Shown here one piece after another: positions 17,655 through 27,694 of a stretch of DNA of 64,000 nucleotides. Origin of the DNA: Blautia wexlerae DSM 19850. GTDB lineage: Bacteria > Bacillota > Clostridia > Lachnospirales > Lachnospiraceae. The notes under the pieces are model-generated. The model did not search any database. It saw nothing but the letters and a program-made list of their open reading frames with translations, and was not told the DNA's origin. Every line of letters begins with the position of its first letter. Position 1 is the stretch's first letter. The stretch lies in the NCBI RefSeq assembly GCF_025148125.1, contig NZ_CP102267.1, forward strand, positions 1,622,501-1,686,500. The letters run 5' to 3'. The position numbers and the translations under genes were made by a program.

Positions 17655-19472
17655 ATGAATATTCTGAATATAGAGCATGTTTCCAAGGTGTTTGGTGAGA
17701 AGGTGGTGCTGGATGATGTTTCCTACGGGGTGCATCAGGGAGATAAGATTGGGATCATCGGGATTAATGGGACTGGGAAGTCTACGATTCTGAAGATCAT
17801 CGGCGGTCTGGAGGAGCCGGATGAGGGGCAGGTGATCACTCAAAATGGCCTGAGAATCACGTATCTTCCGCAGATGCCGGAGTTTCCGCAGGGAGCTTCT
17901 GTCCTGGATTATGTGGCAGAAGGAAAGTGGCAGAAAGACTGGAGTACTGAGAGCGAGGCAAGGAATGTTCTGAATAAGCTGGGAATTACAGACCATGAGG
18001 AGAAGATCGATCATTTATCCGGGGGACAGAAGAAAAGGGTGGCACTGGCAAGGACTCTGGTGAATCCCTGTGATGTGCTGCTTCTGGACGAGCCTACCAA
18101 CCATCTGGATAATGAGATGGTGACCTGGCTGGAGGACTTTCTGAGAAGTTTTAAGGGCGTTGTGATTATGGTTACTCATGACAGATATTTCCTCGACAGG
18201 GTTACTAATAAGATTCTGGAGATTTCCCATGGCGGCCTTTATGCTTATGAGGCTAATTACTCGAAGTTTCTGGAACTGAAGGCAGAGCGTGAGGAGATGG
18301 AGCTTGCCAGTGAGAGGAAGAGACAGAGCGTACTCCGCATGGAACTGGAGTGGGCAAAGCGTGGATGCAGAGCCAGAAGTACCAAGCAGCGGGCACGTCT
18401 GGAACGCCTGGAGGCACTGAAGAACGGAAAGGCTCCGGTGCGTGATGCGAATGTGGAGCTGGATTCTGTTGAGACACGTATGGGAAAGAAGACAATCGAA
18501 CTTCACCATATCAGCAAGAGTTTTGGTGAGAAGAAGATCCTGGATGATTTTAATTATATTGTGCTGCGCAATCAGCGTCTGGGAATTATCGGCCCCAATG
18601 GATGCGGAAAGTCAACTTTGATCAAGATTATTGATGGGATGGTACAGCCGGATGCAGGAGAAGTGGAAATTGGAGAAACCATCCGCATAGGGTATTTTGC
18701 ACAGGAAGTGCCGGATATGGATACCAATCAGCGTGTGATCGATTATATCCGCGACGTGGCAGAGTATATTCCGACCAGAGACGGGAAGATTTCCGCAACA
18801 ATGATGCTGGAGAGGTTTCTCTTTGATTCTGCCATGCAGTATGCACCCATTGCCAAATTGTCAGGTGGTGAGAAGAGGCGTCTGTATCTGCTGAAGGTTC
18901 TGATGGAGGCGCCGAATGTGCTTCTTCTGGATGAGCCAAGTAATGATCTGGATATTCCTACACTGACCATTCTGGAGGATTATCTGGATTCTTTTGCAGG
19001 GATTGTGATCGCAGTGTCTCATGACAGGTATTTTCTGGATAATATTGTGGACAGGATTTTTGCTTTTGAGGGGAATGGACATCTGACCCAGTATGAGGGC
19101 GGATATACGGATTATACAGAGGCGCTGGCGAGAAAAGGCGGGGCAGTATCTGAAGGACAGAGCATTGCAGTTGGTGCGGAAAAGAAGAAGTCGGCTCAGG
19201 CAGACTGGAAGCAGAATCGTCCCCAGAAGCTGAAATTTACCTATAAAGAGCAGAGGGAATTTGAAACTATCGATGATGATATTGCAACGCTGGAGGAACT
19301 GCTGGAGAAGCTGGATAAGGATATGGAGGCCAATGCCACCAATTCTGTGAAGCTTCGTGAGATCATGGAGCAGAAGGAGAAGGCACAGGCAGATCTGGAT
19401 GAGAAGATGGACAGGTGGGTTTATCTGAATGATCTGGCGGAGCGAATCGAGGCACAAAAAAGTGAAAAGTGA
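17655..19472 (+). CDS. ABC-F family ATPase, Uup-like
   Basis: 605 residues with two ABC ATPase domains and no membrane segments. Walker A loops are GINGTGKST (about 36-44) and GPNGCGKST; signatures are LSGGQKKR and LSGGEKRR; Walker B regions are LLLDEPTNHLD and LLLDEPSNDLD. The C-terminal 80 residues form a coiled coil (LEELLEKLDKDMEAN onward) typical of the Uup branch. ABC-F proteins act on ribosomes or on branched nucleic-acid structures, not in transport. An extended -10 TGGTATAAT lies at 17560-17567. It ends the accessory block before plsX. Confidence 0.9.
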   Translation: MNILNIEHVSKVFGEKVVLDDVSYGVHQGDKIGIIGINGTGKSTILKIIGGLEEPDEGQVITQNGLRITYLPQMPEFPQGASVLDYVAEGKWQKDWSTESEARNVLNKLGITDHEEKIDHLSGGQKKRVALARTLVNPCDVLLLDEPTNHLDNEMVTWLEDFLRSFKGVVIMVTHDRYFLDRVTNKILEISHGGLYAYEANYSKFLELKAEREEMELASERKRQSVLRMELEWAKRGCRARSTKQRARLERLEALKNGKAPVRDANVELDSVETRMGKKTIELHHISKSFGEKKILDDFNYIVLRNQRLGIIGPNGCGKSTLIKIIDGMVQPDAGEVEIGETIRIGYFAQEVPDMDTNQRVIDYIRDVAEYIPTRDGKISATMMLERFLFDSAMQYAPIAKLSGGEKRRLYLLKVLMEAPNVLLLDEPSNDLDIPTLTILEDYLDSFAGIVIAVSHDRYFLDNIVDRIFAFEGNGHLTQYEGGYTDYTEALARKGGAVSEGQSIAVGAEKKKSAQADWKQNRPQKLKFTYKEQREFETIDDDIATLEELLEKLDKDMEANATNSVKLREIMEQKEKAQADLDEKMDRWVYLNDLAERIEAQKSEK

Positions 19473-19488
19473 TTTTTTTCAGATGCTA

Positions 19489-19518
19489 TTGACTTTGCAG
19501 AGGGTTCTTTAGTATGAT
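19489..19518 (+). promoter_or_regulatory. Promoter of the plsX-acpP-rnc block
   Basis: TTGACT and TATGAT separated by 18 bases, 130 bases before plsX. The usual promoter of this group lies before yceD, so this one allows expression despite the 10-kb separation. No FapR-type site was recognised. Confidence 0.6.
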
Positions 19519-19532
19519 ACAGATTATGGAAG

Positions 19533-19556
19533 ATTGCAGGAGCTGCTTTGCAGCGG
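19533..19556 (+). repeat. 24-bp repeat with a small GCTGC hairpin, copy 1
   Basis: The segment ends GGAGCTGCTTTGCAGCGG and contains the self-complementary GCTGCTTTGCAGC. The reverse complement recurs at 59298-59321 with 23 of 24 bases the same. It lies in the plsX leader just after the promoter. Confidence 0.55.
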
Positions 19557-19647
19557 GGCAATTTGCGGATGCCGGGTCAGTAACAGAAAATATCTTTTGA
19601 TTCTGACATCTGTAAGTGAACAGTAAGTGAACAGGAGATATAAAAAT

Positions 19648-20685
19648 ATGGCAGAACAGGTCAGAGTTGTAGTGGACGCAATGGGCGGGGATAATGCCCC
19701 GGCAGAACCTGTCAGAGCTGCAGTGGAAGCTGTAACAGAGAGACAGGACATAAAAGTAATTCTTACAGGAAAACAGGAAGTGATAGATAAGGAACTGGCG
19801 AAATATTCCGGATATCCGAAGAACCAGATTCAGGTTGTCAATGCATCCCAGGTGATCGAGACAGCAGAACCCCCTGTTTTTGCGATCCGTAAGAAAAAAG
19901 ATTCATCAATCGTAGTAGGTTTGAATATGGTTAAGAAACAGGAGGCAGATGCCTTTGTTTCATCAGGAAGTACAGGAGCTGTTCTTGTTGGCGGACAGGT
20001 ACTGGTAGGCAGAAGTAAAGGTGTGGAGAGGCCGCCTCTTGCACCGTTGATCCCTACCACGAAGGGTGTTTCCCTTCTGATCGACTGTGGTGCCAATGTG
20101 GATGCACGTCCATCGCATCTGGTGCAGTTTGCGAAGATGGGCTCTATTTATATGGAGAACGTAGTCGGTATTAAAAATCCAAAAGTTGCCATTGTAAATA
20201 ACGGGGCGGAAGAGGAGAAGGGAAATGCACTTGTAAAAGAAACTTTCCCCCTTCTGAAAGAATGCAAAAGCATTAATTTCATCGGAAGTATAGAAGCCAG
20301 AGATATCCCGGCAGGATATGCGGATGTGGTCGTATGCGAAGCATTTGTGGGAAATGTGATCCTTAAATTATATGAGGGAGTTGGTTCTGCCCTGGTCCAG
20401 AAGATCAAAGAAGGAATGATGACCAGCACAAGAAGTAAGATCGGTGCACTTCTGGTAAAGCCTGCACTGAAAGAAACTCTGAAATCCTTTGATGCAACGG
20501 AATATGGCGGAGCACCGCTTCTGGGGCTTAAAGGACTTGTGGTAAAGACGCATGGAAGTGCCAAAGCCATTGAGATCAAACATGGTATTTTCCAGTGTGT
20601 ACAGTTTAAACAGGAGAAGATCAACGAGAAGATCGCAGAGCGTATCCTGGAGGATCAGGAAGTACTGAAGTCCGGAGCAGAATAG
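19648..20685 (+). CDS. plsX: Phosphate acyltransferase
   Basis: 345 residues. It makes acyl phosphate from acyl-ACP, feeding phospholipid synthesis. VVVDAMGGDNAPAEPV at the start, SSGSTGAVLVGGQ and the late DATEYGGAPLLGLKG are diagnostic. The ATG at 19648 has AGGAG 10 bases upstream and gives the usual N-terminus; an ATG at 19627 is less likely. It is followed 31 bases later by acpP, then rnc, smc and ftsY, the standard lipid/division gene order in Firmicutes. Confidence 0.95.
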   Translation: MAEQVRVVVDAMGGDNAPAEPVRAAVEAVTERQDIKVILTGKQEVIDKELAKYSGYPKNQIQVVNASQVIETAEPPVFAIRKKKDSSIVVGLNMVKKQEADAFVSSGSTGAVLVGGQVLVGRSKGVERPPLAPLIPTTKGVSLLIDCGANVDARPSHLVQFAKMGSIYMENVVGIKNPKVAIVNNGAEEEKGNALVKETFPLLKECKSINFIGSIEARDIPAGYADVVVCEAFVGNVILKLYEGVGSALVQKIKEGMMTSTRSKIGALLVKPALKETLKSFDATEYGGAPLLGLKGLVVKTHGSAKAIEIKHGIFQCVQFKQEKINEKIAERILEDQEVLKSGAE

Positions 20686-20716
20686 AGCAGGACAGGAACA
20701 GGAAGGAGGGTTGAAG

Positions 20717-20944
20717 ATGGAACTGGAGAAAATAAAAGCTATCATAGCAGAGGTTCTGAATATTGATGCAGATTCGATCACAGAAGACACTACATTTGTA
20801 GATGATCTTGGTGCAGACTCTCTTGATATTTTTCAGATTATTATGGGGATTGAAGAGGAGTATGACATTGAGCTGGATAATGAATCTGTCGAACAGATTC
20901 AGACAGTTGGTGATGCTGTTGAAGCAATTCGGACAATTAAATAA
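20717..20944 (+). CDS. acpP: Acyl carrier protein
   Basis: 75 residues, acidic, four-helix carrier. The phosphopantetheine attachment serine is Ser35 in LGADSLDIFQ. GGAAGGAGG lies 7 bases before the ATG. It supplies acyl groups to the PlsX reaction encoded just upstream. Confidence 0.95.
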   Translation: MELEKIKAIIAEVLNIDADSITEDTTFVDDLGADSLDIFQIIMGIEEEYDIELDNESVEQIQTVGDAVEAIRTIK

Positions 20945-21068
20945 AAATGTAACTGTCCGGCAGTCTGAAATTTGACAGGAGCATAATACAGGCGCACTGA
21001 GCAGTTGCAAAAATGATGTCGCAGGGTTGTCAGATGACAGCCCTGCGCATATGGAGAGGGTTAGAGGA

Positions 21069-21752
21069 ATGAATAGAAAGACAGAAGAATTAGAAGAAAT
21101 CATAGGATATCATTTTAAAAATAAACATTATCTTACACAGGCACTGACTCACAGTTCCTATGCAAATGAGAAGAAGCTGGGGAAGCTGGGCAGCAATGAG
21201 AGACTGGAGTTTCTGGGAGATGCTGTGCTGGAGCTGATCAGCAGTGATTATCTGTATGCAAGATTTACCCAGATACCGGAGGGAGAGCTGACAAAGAAGA
21301 GAGCCAGCCTGGTGTGTGAGCCAAGCCTTGCCTATTGTGCAAGAGAATTCGGACTGCCGCAGTTTCTGTTGCTTGGAAAGGGCGAGGATATGACAGGCGG
21401 AAGAAACAGGGATTCTATCGTCTCTGATGCAACAGAGGCTTTACTGGGAGCTATCTATCTGGATGGTGGTTTTGCTAATGCAAAGGAGTTTGTGCTGAAT
21501 TTTATCCTGAATGATATTGAACACAAACAGCTCTTTTATGATAGCAAGACCATCCTGCAGGAAATCGTGCAGGAAAACGGAACACAGCCGGTGGAATATA
21601 TTCTGACAAAAGAAGAAGGCCCGGATCATAACAAAAACTTTACTGTGGAGGCAAGAGTAAACGGAAAAGTGATGGGACAGGGAAGCGGTCATACAAAGAA
21701 AGCAGCAGAACAGGCCGCAGCATACCAGGCGATTCGTGTACTCAGAAAATAA
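21069..21752 (+). CDS. rnc: Ribonuclease III
   Basis: 227 residues. The catalytic signature ERLEFLGDAVLEL is present near residues 43-55, with the second acidic cluster in DATEALLGAIYLDGG. The last 70 residues (TILQEIVQENGTQPVEY to the end) form the double-stranded RNA binding domain. It processes rRNA precursors and structured mRNAs, including any large hairpins in transcripts such as those from the palindromic repeats in this window. Start 21069 is chosen because it gives the usual N-terminus and a GAGAGG site lies 8 bases upstream; 21051 and 21027 are alternatives. Confidence 0.95.
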   Translation: MNRKTEELEEIIGYHFKNKHYLTQALTHSSYANEKKLGKLGSNERLEFLGDAVLELISSDYLYARFTQIPEGELTKKRASLVCEPSLAYCAREFGLPQFLLLGKGEDMTGGRNRDSIVSDATEALLGAIYLDGGFANAKEFVLNFILNDIEHKQLFYDSKTILQEIVQENGTQPVEYILTKEEGPDHNKNFTVEARVNGKVMGQGSGHTKKAAEQAAAYQAIRVLRK

Positions 21753-21763
21753 ACAGGAGAATT

Positions 21764-24700
21764 ATGTATTTAAAGAATATAGAGGTACAGGGATTTAAGT
21801 CTTTCGCCCAGAAGATCAATTTTGAATTTCATAACGGGATCACCGGTATTGTAGGTCCGAACGGAAGTGGAAAGAGCAATGTCGGTGATGCGGTGAGATG
21901 GGTGCTGGGTGAACAGAGTGCCAGATCTCTGCGAGGAGGAAATATGCAGGATGTTATTTTCTCCGGTACAGAGACAAGAAAACCCCTGGGTTATGCATCG
22001 GTGGCGATCACACTGGATAATTCAGACCATAAGCTTCCGGTTGATTTTAACGAGGTTACGGTTACCAGAAGGCTTTACCGTTCAGGAGAGAGTGAATATA
22101 AGATCAACGGAAGTGCCTGCAGACTGAAAGATATCAATGAGATGTTTTATGATACAGGTATCGGTAAAGAAGGATATTCCATTATCGGACAGGGACAGAT
22201 CGACAGGATCCTAAGCGGTAAACCGGAAGAGAGAAGAGAGCTTTTTGATGAGGCAGCAGGTATTGTTAAATTTAAGAGAAGAAAGAATACCACGATCAAA
22301 AAACTGGAGGAAGAACGCCAGAACCTGGTCAGAGTGACAGATATCCTCTCGGAGCTTACCAGACAGCTGGAACCACTGGAGAAACAGTCAGAGACAGCAA
22401 GAGTTTATCTTTCCAAAAGAGAGACTCTTAAGGAACTGGATGTGAATATGTTCCTGATGGAGTATGCTGCTGCAGCCAAAGAACTCAAGGAACTGGAAGA
22501 GAAGAACATAATTGCGCAGAATCAGCTGAAGGATACCCAGAGTTCCTATGACCGGACCAAGGTGGAATATGAACGTCTGGAACAGGAGTTGGAAGATTTA
22601 AATTCCAAAATGGATGCACTTCGCATTTCCGGCCAGGAGCAGGCAATCCGTAAACAGCAGCTGGAAGGCCAGATCAATGTATTAAATGAGCAGATACTGG
22701 CAGGGGCACAGAATGAAGAGCATTATAAGGGACGTATCCAGACTATTGAGGCTGAACTTTCAGTAAGAACAGATTCAAAGAAGAAACTTGAAGAAGAAAA
22801 AACGGATATTTATGCACAGTTAAAGGCTGTCCGTAAGAAACTTTCTGAGGAAGAAGAGAAATTAAGGACAGCACAGGAGAATATGGAAGCCTGTACTCTC
22901 GAAGTGGAGAATGGCAAAAATGAGATCATTGAAATTCTGAACAGCCGCGCCAATGTCAAGGGTAAAGCCCAGAGATTTGATGCAATGATGGAACAGGCAG
23001 AAATCCGTAAGGCAGAGATCAGCCAGCGTATTCTCAGACTGAAGAGTGAAGAGGAAGAGCAGCAGACCATTCTGACTACAGCCCGGAAACAGTATGATGA
23101 GATTACATCCCAGATTGAAAATGCCAATGAGGAATGTGAACATCTGAATCTGAGTGTGATGAAGATTCAGGAAAAGCTGAAGGAACAGAACACAAAGCTG
23201 GAAGCAGAACAGACAGCCTATCACAGAGAGGCATCCCGGCTGGATTCTCTCAGAAATATCGCGGAGCGCTATGATGGATACGGAAACAGTATCCGGAGAG
23301 TTATGGAACAAAAAGAACGTGTTCCGGGAATCCAGGGTGTTGTCGCAGATCTGATCCAGGTAAACAAAGATTATGAGATCGCTATCGAGACAGCTCTTGG
23401 TGGGAGCATTCAGAATATTGTTACAGATAATGAGCAGACTGCCAAAACCATGATCGAATTTCTGAAAAAGAATCGTTATGGACGTGCGACCTTTCTTCCC
23501 ATGAGCAGCATAAGTCCCAGAGGTGAGTTTACACCGAAAGAAGCACTGAAAGAGCCGGGCGTTGTGGGGATTGCCAGCGAACTGGTGTCCGTAGCTTCTC
23601 AGTATCAGCAGATCACGAAATTCCTTCTTGGAAGAGTGCTGGTAGTTGATAACATTGATCATGCCATTGCAATAGGAAAAAAATACAGACACAGTCTGAG
23701 AATGGTCACAACAGAGGGTGAATCCTTAAGCCCGGGAGGTTCCATGACCGGCGGTGCCTTCAGAAACAACAGCAATCTGCTTGGAAGACGGCGTGAAATA
23801 GAGGAACTGGAAACAAAAGTAAATCAGCTGAAGCAGAATCTGACCGAAATGCAGAATGCTGTTGAGGAAAATAAAAATCAGAGAAACAGGCTTCGTGATG
23901 CCATTGCAGGATTTCAGGAAAGACTCCGTCAGAAATATATAGAACAGAATACTGCCAGAATGAATATCAAACAGCAGGAAAAGAAAGCTGAGGAGATCCG
24001 AAGCGGATATGCGCAGATCAACAGAGATCAGGCAGAGATCAAACGCCAGGTCATGGAAATCCGGCAGGATCATGACCGGATTTCCAGGGAACTGGAGAAT
24101 TCAAAGCAGGATGAGAAAGAACTGGAGAGTTTTATTGAGGCAAAGCAGTCAGAACTGGATGAATGGAAAGAAGAAGAGAAGAAAATCACCCGGGAGTTAG
24201 AAGAAATCCGTCTTCAGTCATCCGCTCTTGAACAGAAAGAGAAATTTGACCAGGAAAACCTGAGCCGTCTGAAAGCAGAAATCACAGCTTTTATGACTGA
24301 GAAAGAGGATATTTATCAGTCTCTTGCTCACAGCAGTGAAGAGATGGAAAAGAAGCAGGAGATGATCACCCAGCTAAAAAAAGAGTCGGAAGAGTCTGTC
24401 CTTCATGAAGAACAGGCACAGATGCAGCTGAAAAATCTGCAGAAGGAGAAAGAGAGCAGAACTTCTCAGCATAAAGATTTTTTTGAGAAAAGAGATTATC
24501 TGTCCGGTCAGATCGGACTTCTGGATAAGGAATGTTACCGTCTGCAGGGACAGATGGACAAGCTGGAGGAGAACAGGGAAGAGCGGATTGCCTATATGTG
24601 GTCCGAGTATGAGATTACTCCCAATAATGCTGTTTCCTACAGAAAAGAGGAACTTACTGATCTTTCGCAGATGAAGCGACAGGCAGCTCAGATTAAAGAT

Positions 24701-25324
24701 GATATCAGAAAGCTGGGACCTGTAAATGTAAATGCTATTGAGGATTATAAGGAACTTCTGGAAAGACACACCTTTCTGTCCGGCCAGTATGAGGATTTGG
24801 TCACAGCGGAGAAAACTCTGGAACAGATCATTCAGGAGCTGGATGAGGGAATGCGGAAACAGTTTTCTGAGAAATTCGGCGAGATCCAGAAGGAATTTGA
24901 CAAGGCATTTAAGGAATTGTTCGGAGGCGGAAAAGGAACTCTGGAGCTGGATGAAGAGGCAGATATCCTGGAGGCAGGAATTAAGATCATTTCCCAGCCG
25001 CCGGGAAAGAAACTGCAGAATATGATGCAGCTTTCCGGTGGGGAAAAAGCTCTGACAGCTATCGCACTTCTTTTCGCGATCCAGAATCTGAAGCCGTCAC
25101 CGTTCTGTCTGCTGGATGAGATCGAGGCAGCGCTGGACGATTCCAATGTTGGGCGATTTGCCGGATATTTACAGAAGTTGACGAAAAACACACAATTTAT
25201 TATAATAACCCATAGACGTGGAACTATGAATGCCGCAGACCGGCTTTATGGTATTACCATGCAGGAAAAAGGGGTATCCACACTGGTTTCCGTCGATCTG
25301 GTGGAGAATCAGCTTACCCAGTAA
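21764..25324 (+). CDS. smc: Chromosome segregation protein SMC
   Basis: 1186 residues, the usual length. Walker A GPNGSGKSNVGD is at about 31-42. Two long coiled coils flank a hinge around residues 510-650 (VPGIQGVVADLIQVN; SPGGSMTGGAF). The C-terminal head holds the signature LSGGEKALTAIALLFA and the Walker B CLLDEIEAALDD. SMC dimers with ScpA and ScpB organise and help separate the chromosome. It begins 11 bases after rnc and ends 15 bases before ftsY, so the three are one transcript. Confidence 0.97.
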   Translation: MYLKNIEVQGFKSFAQKINFEFHNGITGIVGPNGSGKSNVGDAVRWVLGEQSARSLRGGNMQDVIFSGTETRKPLGYASVAITLDNSDHKLPVDFNEVTVTRRLYRSGESEYKINGSACRLKDINEMFYDTGIGKEGYSIIGQGQIDRILSGKPEERRELFDEAAGIVKFKRRKNTTIKKLEEERQNLVRVTDILSELTRQLEPLEKQSETARVYLSKRETLKELDVNMFLMEYAAAAKELKELEEKNIIAQNQLKDTQSSYDRTKVEYERLEQELEDLNSKMDALRISGQEQAIRKQQLEGQINVLNEQILAGAQNEEHYKGRIQTIEAELSVRTDSKKKLEEEKTDIYAQLKAVRKKLSEEEEKLRTAQENMEACTLEVENGKNEIIEILNSRANVKGKAQRFDAMMEQAEIRKAEISQRILRLKSEEEEQQTILTTARKQYDEITSQIENANEECEHLNLSVMKIQEKLKEQNTKLEAEQTAYHREASRLDSLRNIAERYDGYGNSIRRVMEQKERVPGIQGVVADLIQVNKDYEIAIETALGGSIQNIVTDNEQTAKTMIEFLKKNRYGRATFLPMSSISPRGEFTPKEALKEPGVVGIASELVSVASQYQQITKFLLGRVLVVDNIDHAIAIGKKYRHSLRMVTTEGESLSPGGSMTGGAFRNNSNLLGRRREIEELETKVNQLKQNLTEMQNAVEENKNQRNRLRDAIAGFQERLRQKYIEQNTARMNIKQQEKKAEEIRSGYAQINRDQAEIKRQVMEIRQDHDRISRELENSKQDEKELESFIEAKQSELDEWKEEEKKITRELEEIRLQSSALEQKEKFDQENLSRLKAEITAFMTEKEDIYQSLAHSSEEMEKKQEMITQLKKESEESVLHEEQAQMQLKNLQKEKESRTSQHKDFFEKRDYLSGQIGLLDKECYRLQGQMDKLEENREERIAYMWSEYEITPNNAVSYRKEELTDLSQMKRQAAQIKDDIRKLGPVNVNAIEDYKELLERHTFLSGQYEDLVTAEKTLEQIIQELDEGMRKQFSEKFGEIQKEFDKAFKELFGGGKGTLELDEEADILEAGIKIISQPPGKKLQNMMQLSGGEKALTAIALLFAIQNLKPSPFCLLDEIEAALDDSNVGRFAGYLQKLTKNTQFIIITHRRGTMNAADRLYGITMQEKGVSTLVSVDLVENQLTQ

Positions 25325-25339
25325 CAGGAGGAGTTTCAC

Positions 25340-26296
25340 ATGGCAGAAGAAAAGAAAGGTTTTTTTAAACGATTAGTCAGTGGACTGGCAAAGACCAGAG
25401 ACAATATCGTGGCCGGATTTGACAGTATTTTCAGTGGTTTTTCCAGTATTGATGAAGATTTTTATGAAGAGCTGGAAGAGATTCTGATCATGGGTGATAT
25501 CGGGATCAATGCGACCACTTCTATTATTGAGAATTTAAAGAAAGAGGTTTCCGAACGTCATATTAAGGAACCGATGGAATGTAAACAGCTTCTGATCAAT
25601 GAGATCAAGGATCAGATGCGTGTGGACAGCACAGAGTATGAATTTGAGAACCGCAGATCCGTAGTTTTGGTGATCGGTGTCAATGGTGTCGGAAAAACCA
25701 CTTCAGTAGGAAAGCTTGCAGGAAAATTAAAAGACCAGGGCAAGAAGGTTATCCTTGCAGCAGCCGATACTTTCCGCGCAGCAGCAGGAGAGCAGCTTAC
25801 TGAGTGGGCGAACCGCGCAGGTGTGGAGATCATCGGCGGACAGGCAGGAGCAGATCCTGCATCTGTTATCTATGATGCGGTGGCAGCAGCCAAAGCAAGA
25901 AATGCAGACGTACTTCTCTGCGATACAGCAGGACGTCTTCATAATAAAAAGAACCTTATGGAAGAACTCCGCAAGATTTACAGGATCCTGGAGAGGGAGT
26001 ATCCGGATGCATATCTGGAGACACTGGTAGTGCTGGATGGTACCACCGGACAGAATGCCCTTGCACAGGCGAGACAATTTGCGGAGGTCGCAAATGTCAG
26101 CGGTATTATCCTTACCAAGCTGGACGGAACTGCCAAGGGAGGTATTGCAGTTGCCATCCAGTCTGAACTGGATATTCCGGTGAAGTACATTGGCGTAGGA
26201 GAAAGTATTGACGATCTTCAGAAATTCGATGCAGATGCATTTGTAAATGCGTTGTTTGATGTAGACCATAAAGAAAACCCGGACGCTCAAGATTAG
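25340..26296 (+). CDS. ftsY: Signal recognition particle receptor FtsY
   Basis: 318 residues. The SRP-type GTPase has the P-loop GVNGVGKT at 113-120, DTAGRLHNKKNLMEEL, and TKLDGTAKGG. The N-terminal four-helix N domain starts almost at residue 1, so the long acidic membrane-binding A domain of E. coli FtsY is absent, as is usual in Firmicutes. It docks the Ffh particle (gene at 39102) at the membrane. In related genomes ylxM-ffh follow closely; here they are 12 kb away. Confidence 0.96.
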   Translation: MAEEKKGFFKRLVSGLAKTRDNIVAGFDSIFSGFSSIDEDFYEELEEILIMGDIGINATTSIIENLKKEVSERHIKEPMECKQLLINEIKDQMRVDSTEYEFENRRSVVLVIGVNGVGKTTSVGKLAGKLKDQGKKVILAAADTFRAAAGEQLTEWANRAGVEIIGGQAGADPASVIYDAVAAAKARNADVLLCDTAGRLHNKKNLMEELRKIYRILEREYPDAYLETLVVLDGTTGQNALAQARQFAEVANVSGIILTKLDGTAKGGIAVAIQSELDIPVKYIGVGESIDDLQKFDADAFVNALFDVDHKENPDAQD

Positions 26297-26370
26297 GATG
26301 TACTTTCGGAGTCAAATCAAGTACAAAAAGATTCTGGGAGTACATTTAGGACAAAATGGAGGAAAAAACA

Positions 26371-27582
26371 ATGCTTACTTTAGAGAGTTTTGAACAGGCA
26401 TCAGAGATCGTAAAACAGGTCACACAGGAAACAAAGCTGATCAAGAGCAGCTATTTCAGTGAACTTACAGGAAATAAGGTTTATTTAAAACCGGAAAATA
26501 TGCAGCGTACAGGTGCATATAAGGTTCGTGGTGCCTATTATAAGATCAGCACTCTTTCCGATGAAGAGAGAAATAAAGGTCTGATCACAGCATCCGCCGG
26601 AAATCATGCACAGGGTGTTGCCTATGCTGCGCATAAATATGGTGTGAAGGCAGTGATCGTTATGCCTACCACAACTCCGCTGATCAAGGTTGAGAGAACA
26701 AAGAGTTACGGTGCAGAGGTTATCCTGCATGGTGATGTATATGATGAGGCATGTGCACATGCACTGGAACTTGCTGAGAAAGAGGGATATACCTTTATCC
26801 ATCCTTTCGATGATCCGGCAGTTGCCACAGGGCAGGGTACCATTGCAATGGAGATCGTTCAGGAGCTTCCGCTTGTTGATTATATTCTGGTTCCAATCGG
26901 TGGAGGCGGACTTGCAACAGGTGTTTCCACACTTGCGAAGCTGTTAAATCCACATATCAAAGTCATTGGTGTGGAACCGGCAGGGGCTGCCTGCATGAAG
27001 GCTTCTCTGAAGAAGGGTGAGGTTGTGACTCTTCCGCACGTAAATACGATTGCTGACGGTACTGCCGTACAGACACCCGGAAAGAAAATCTTCCCGTATA
27101 TCCAGAAGAATCTGGACGATATCATCACTATCGAGGATGATGAACTGATTGTTGCTTTCCTTGACATGGTTGAGAACCATAAGATGATCGTAGAGAATTC
27201 CGGTCTTCTGACAGTGGCAGCGCTTCGTCATCTGGATGTGAAGGGAAAGAAGATTGTTTCTATCTTAAGCGGTGGAAACATGGATGTTATTACCATGTCT
27301 TCTGTTGTTCAGCATGGTCTGATCCAGAGAGACAGAATCTTCACAGTATCTGTGCTCATTCCGGATAAGCCGGGCGAACTGGTACGTGTGGCAAGCGTGA
27401 TCGCCAGAGCACAGGGCAATGTTATCAAGCTGGATCATAACCAGTTTGTAAGCACGAACAGAAATGCGGCAGTGGAACTTAAGATCACATTGGAGGCTTT
27501 TGGTACAGATCATAAGAATGAGATTGTTAAAGCTCTCGAAGATGCAGGATGCAGACCAAAGGTGATCCGCCCAAGTCTGTGA
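26371..27582 (+). CDS. ilvA: Threonine ammonia-lyase (threonine dehydratase)
   Basis: 403 residues. A PLP fold-type II enzyme that converts threonine to 2-oxobutanoate. The PLP lysine is probably Lys51 in TGAYKVRGAYYK, and the phosphate loop is GGGGLATG. A single C-terminal ACT domain (SVLIPDKPGELVRVASV) makes it the short type, which can be catabolic or biosynthetic. GGAGGA sits 7 bases before the ATG at 26371; 26356 is the less likely start because the ribosome binding site overlaps it. It stands 75 bases after ftsY and has its own terminator. Confidence 0.93.
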   Translation: MLTLESFEQASEIVKQVTQETKLIKSSYFSELTGNKVYLKPENMQRTGAYKVRGAYYKISTLSDEERNKGLITASAGNHAQGVAYAAHKYGVKAVIVMPTTTPLIKVERTKSYGAEVILHGDVYDEACAHALELAEKEGYTFIHPFDDPAVATGQGTIAMEIVQELPLVDYILVPIGGGGLATGVSTLAKLLNPHIKVIGVEPAGAACMKASLKKGEVVTLPHVNTIADGTAVQTPGKKIFPYIQKNLDDIITIEDDELIVAFLDMVENHKMIVENSGLLTVAALRHLDVKGKKIVSILSGGNMDVITMSSVVQHGLIQRDRIFTVSVLIPDKPGELVRVASVIARAQGNVIKLDHNQFVSTNRNAAVELKITLEAFGTDHKNEIVKALEDAGCRPKVIRPSL

Positions 27583-27624
27583 TTGTCTCAGAGTAGCATC
27601 TGCCATGTAAATAAATGAAATGGG

Positions 27625-27661
27625 AGCCCTGGTGTTCAGTATATGGATATCAGGGCTTTTT
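27625..27661 (+). terminator. Intrinsic terminator after ilvA
   Basis: A perfect AGCCCTG/CAGGGCT stem, partly extended inside, then five T. Confidence 0.8.
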
Positions 27662-27694
27662 GTAACTTATATTAGAGGTCTCAAAGGGACGCGC

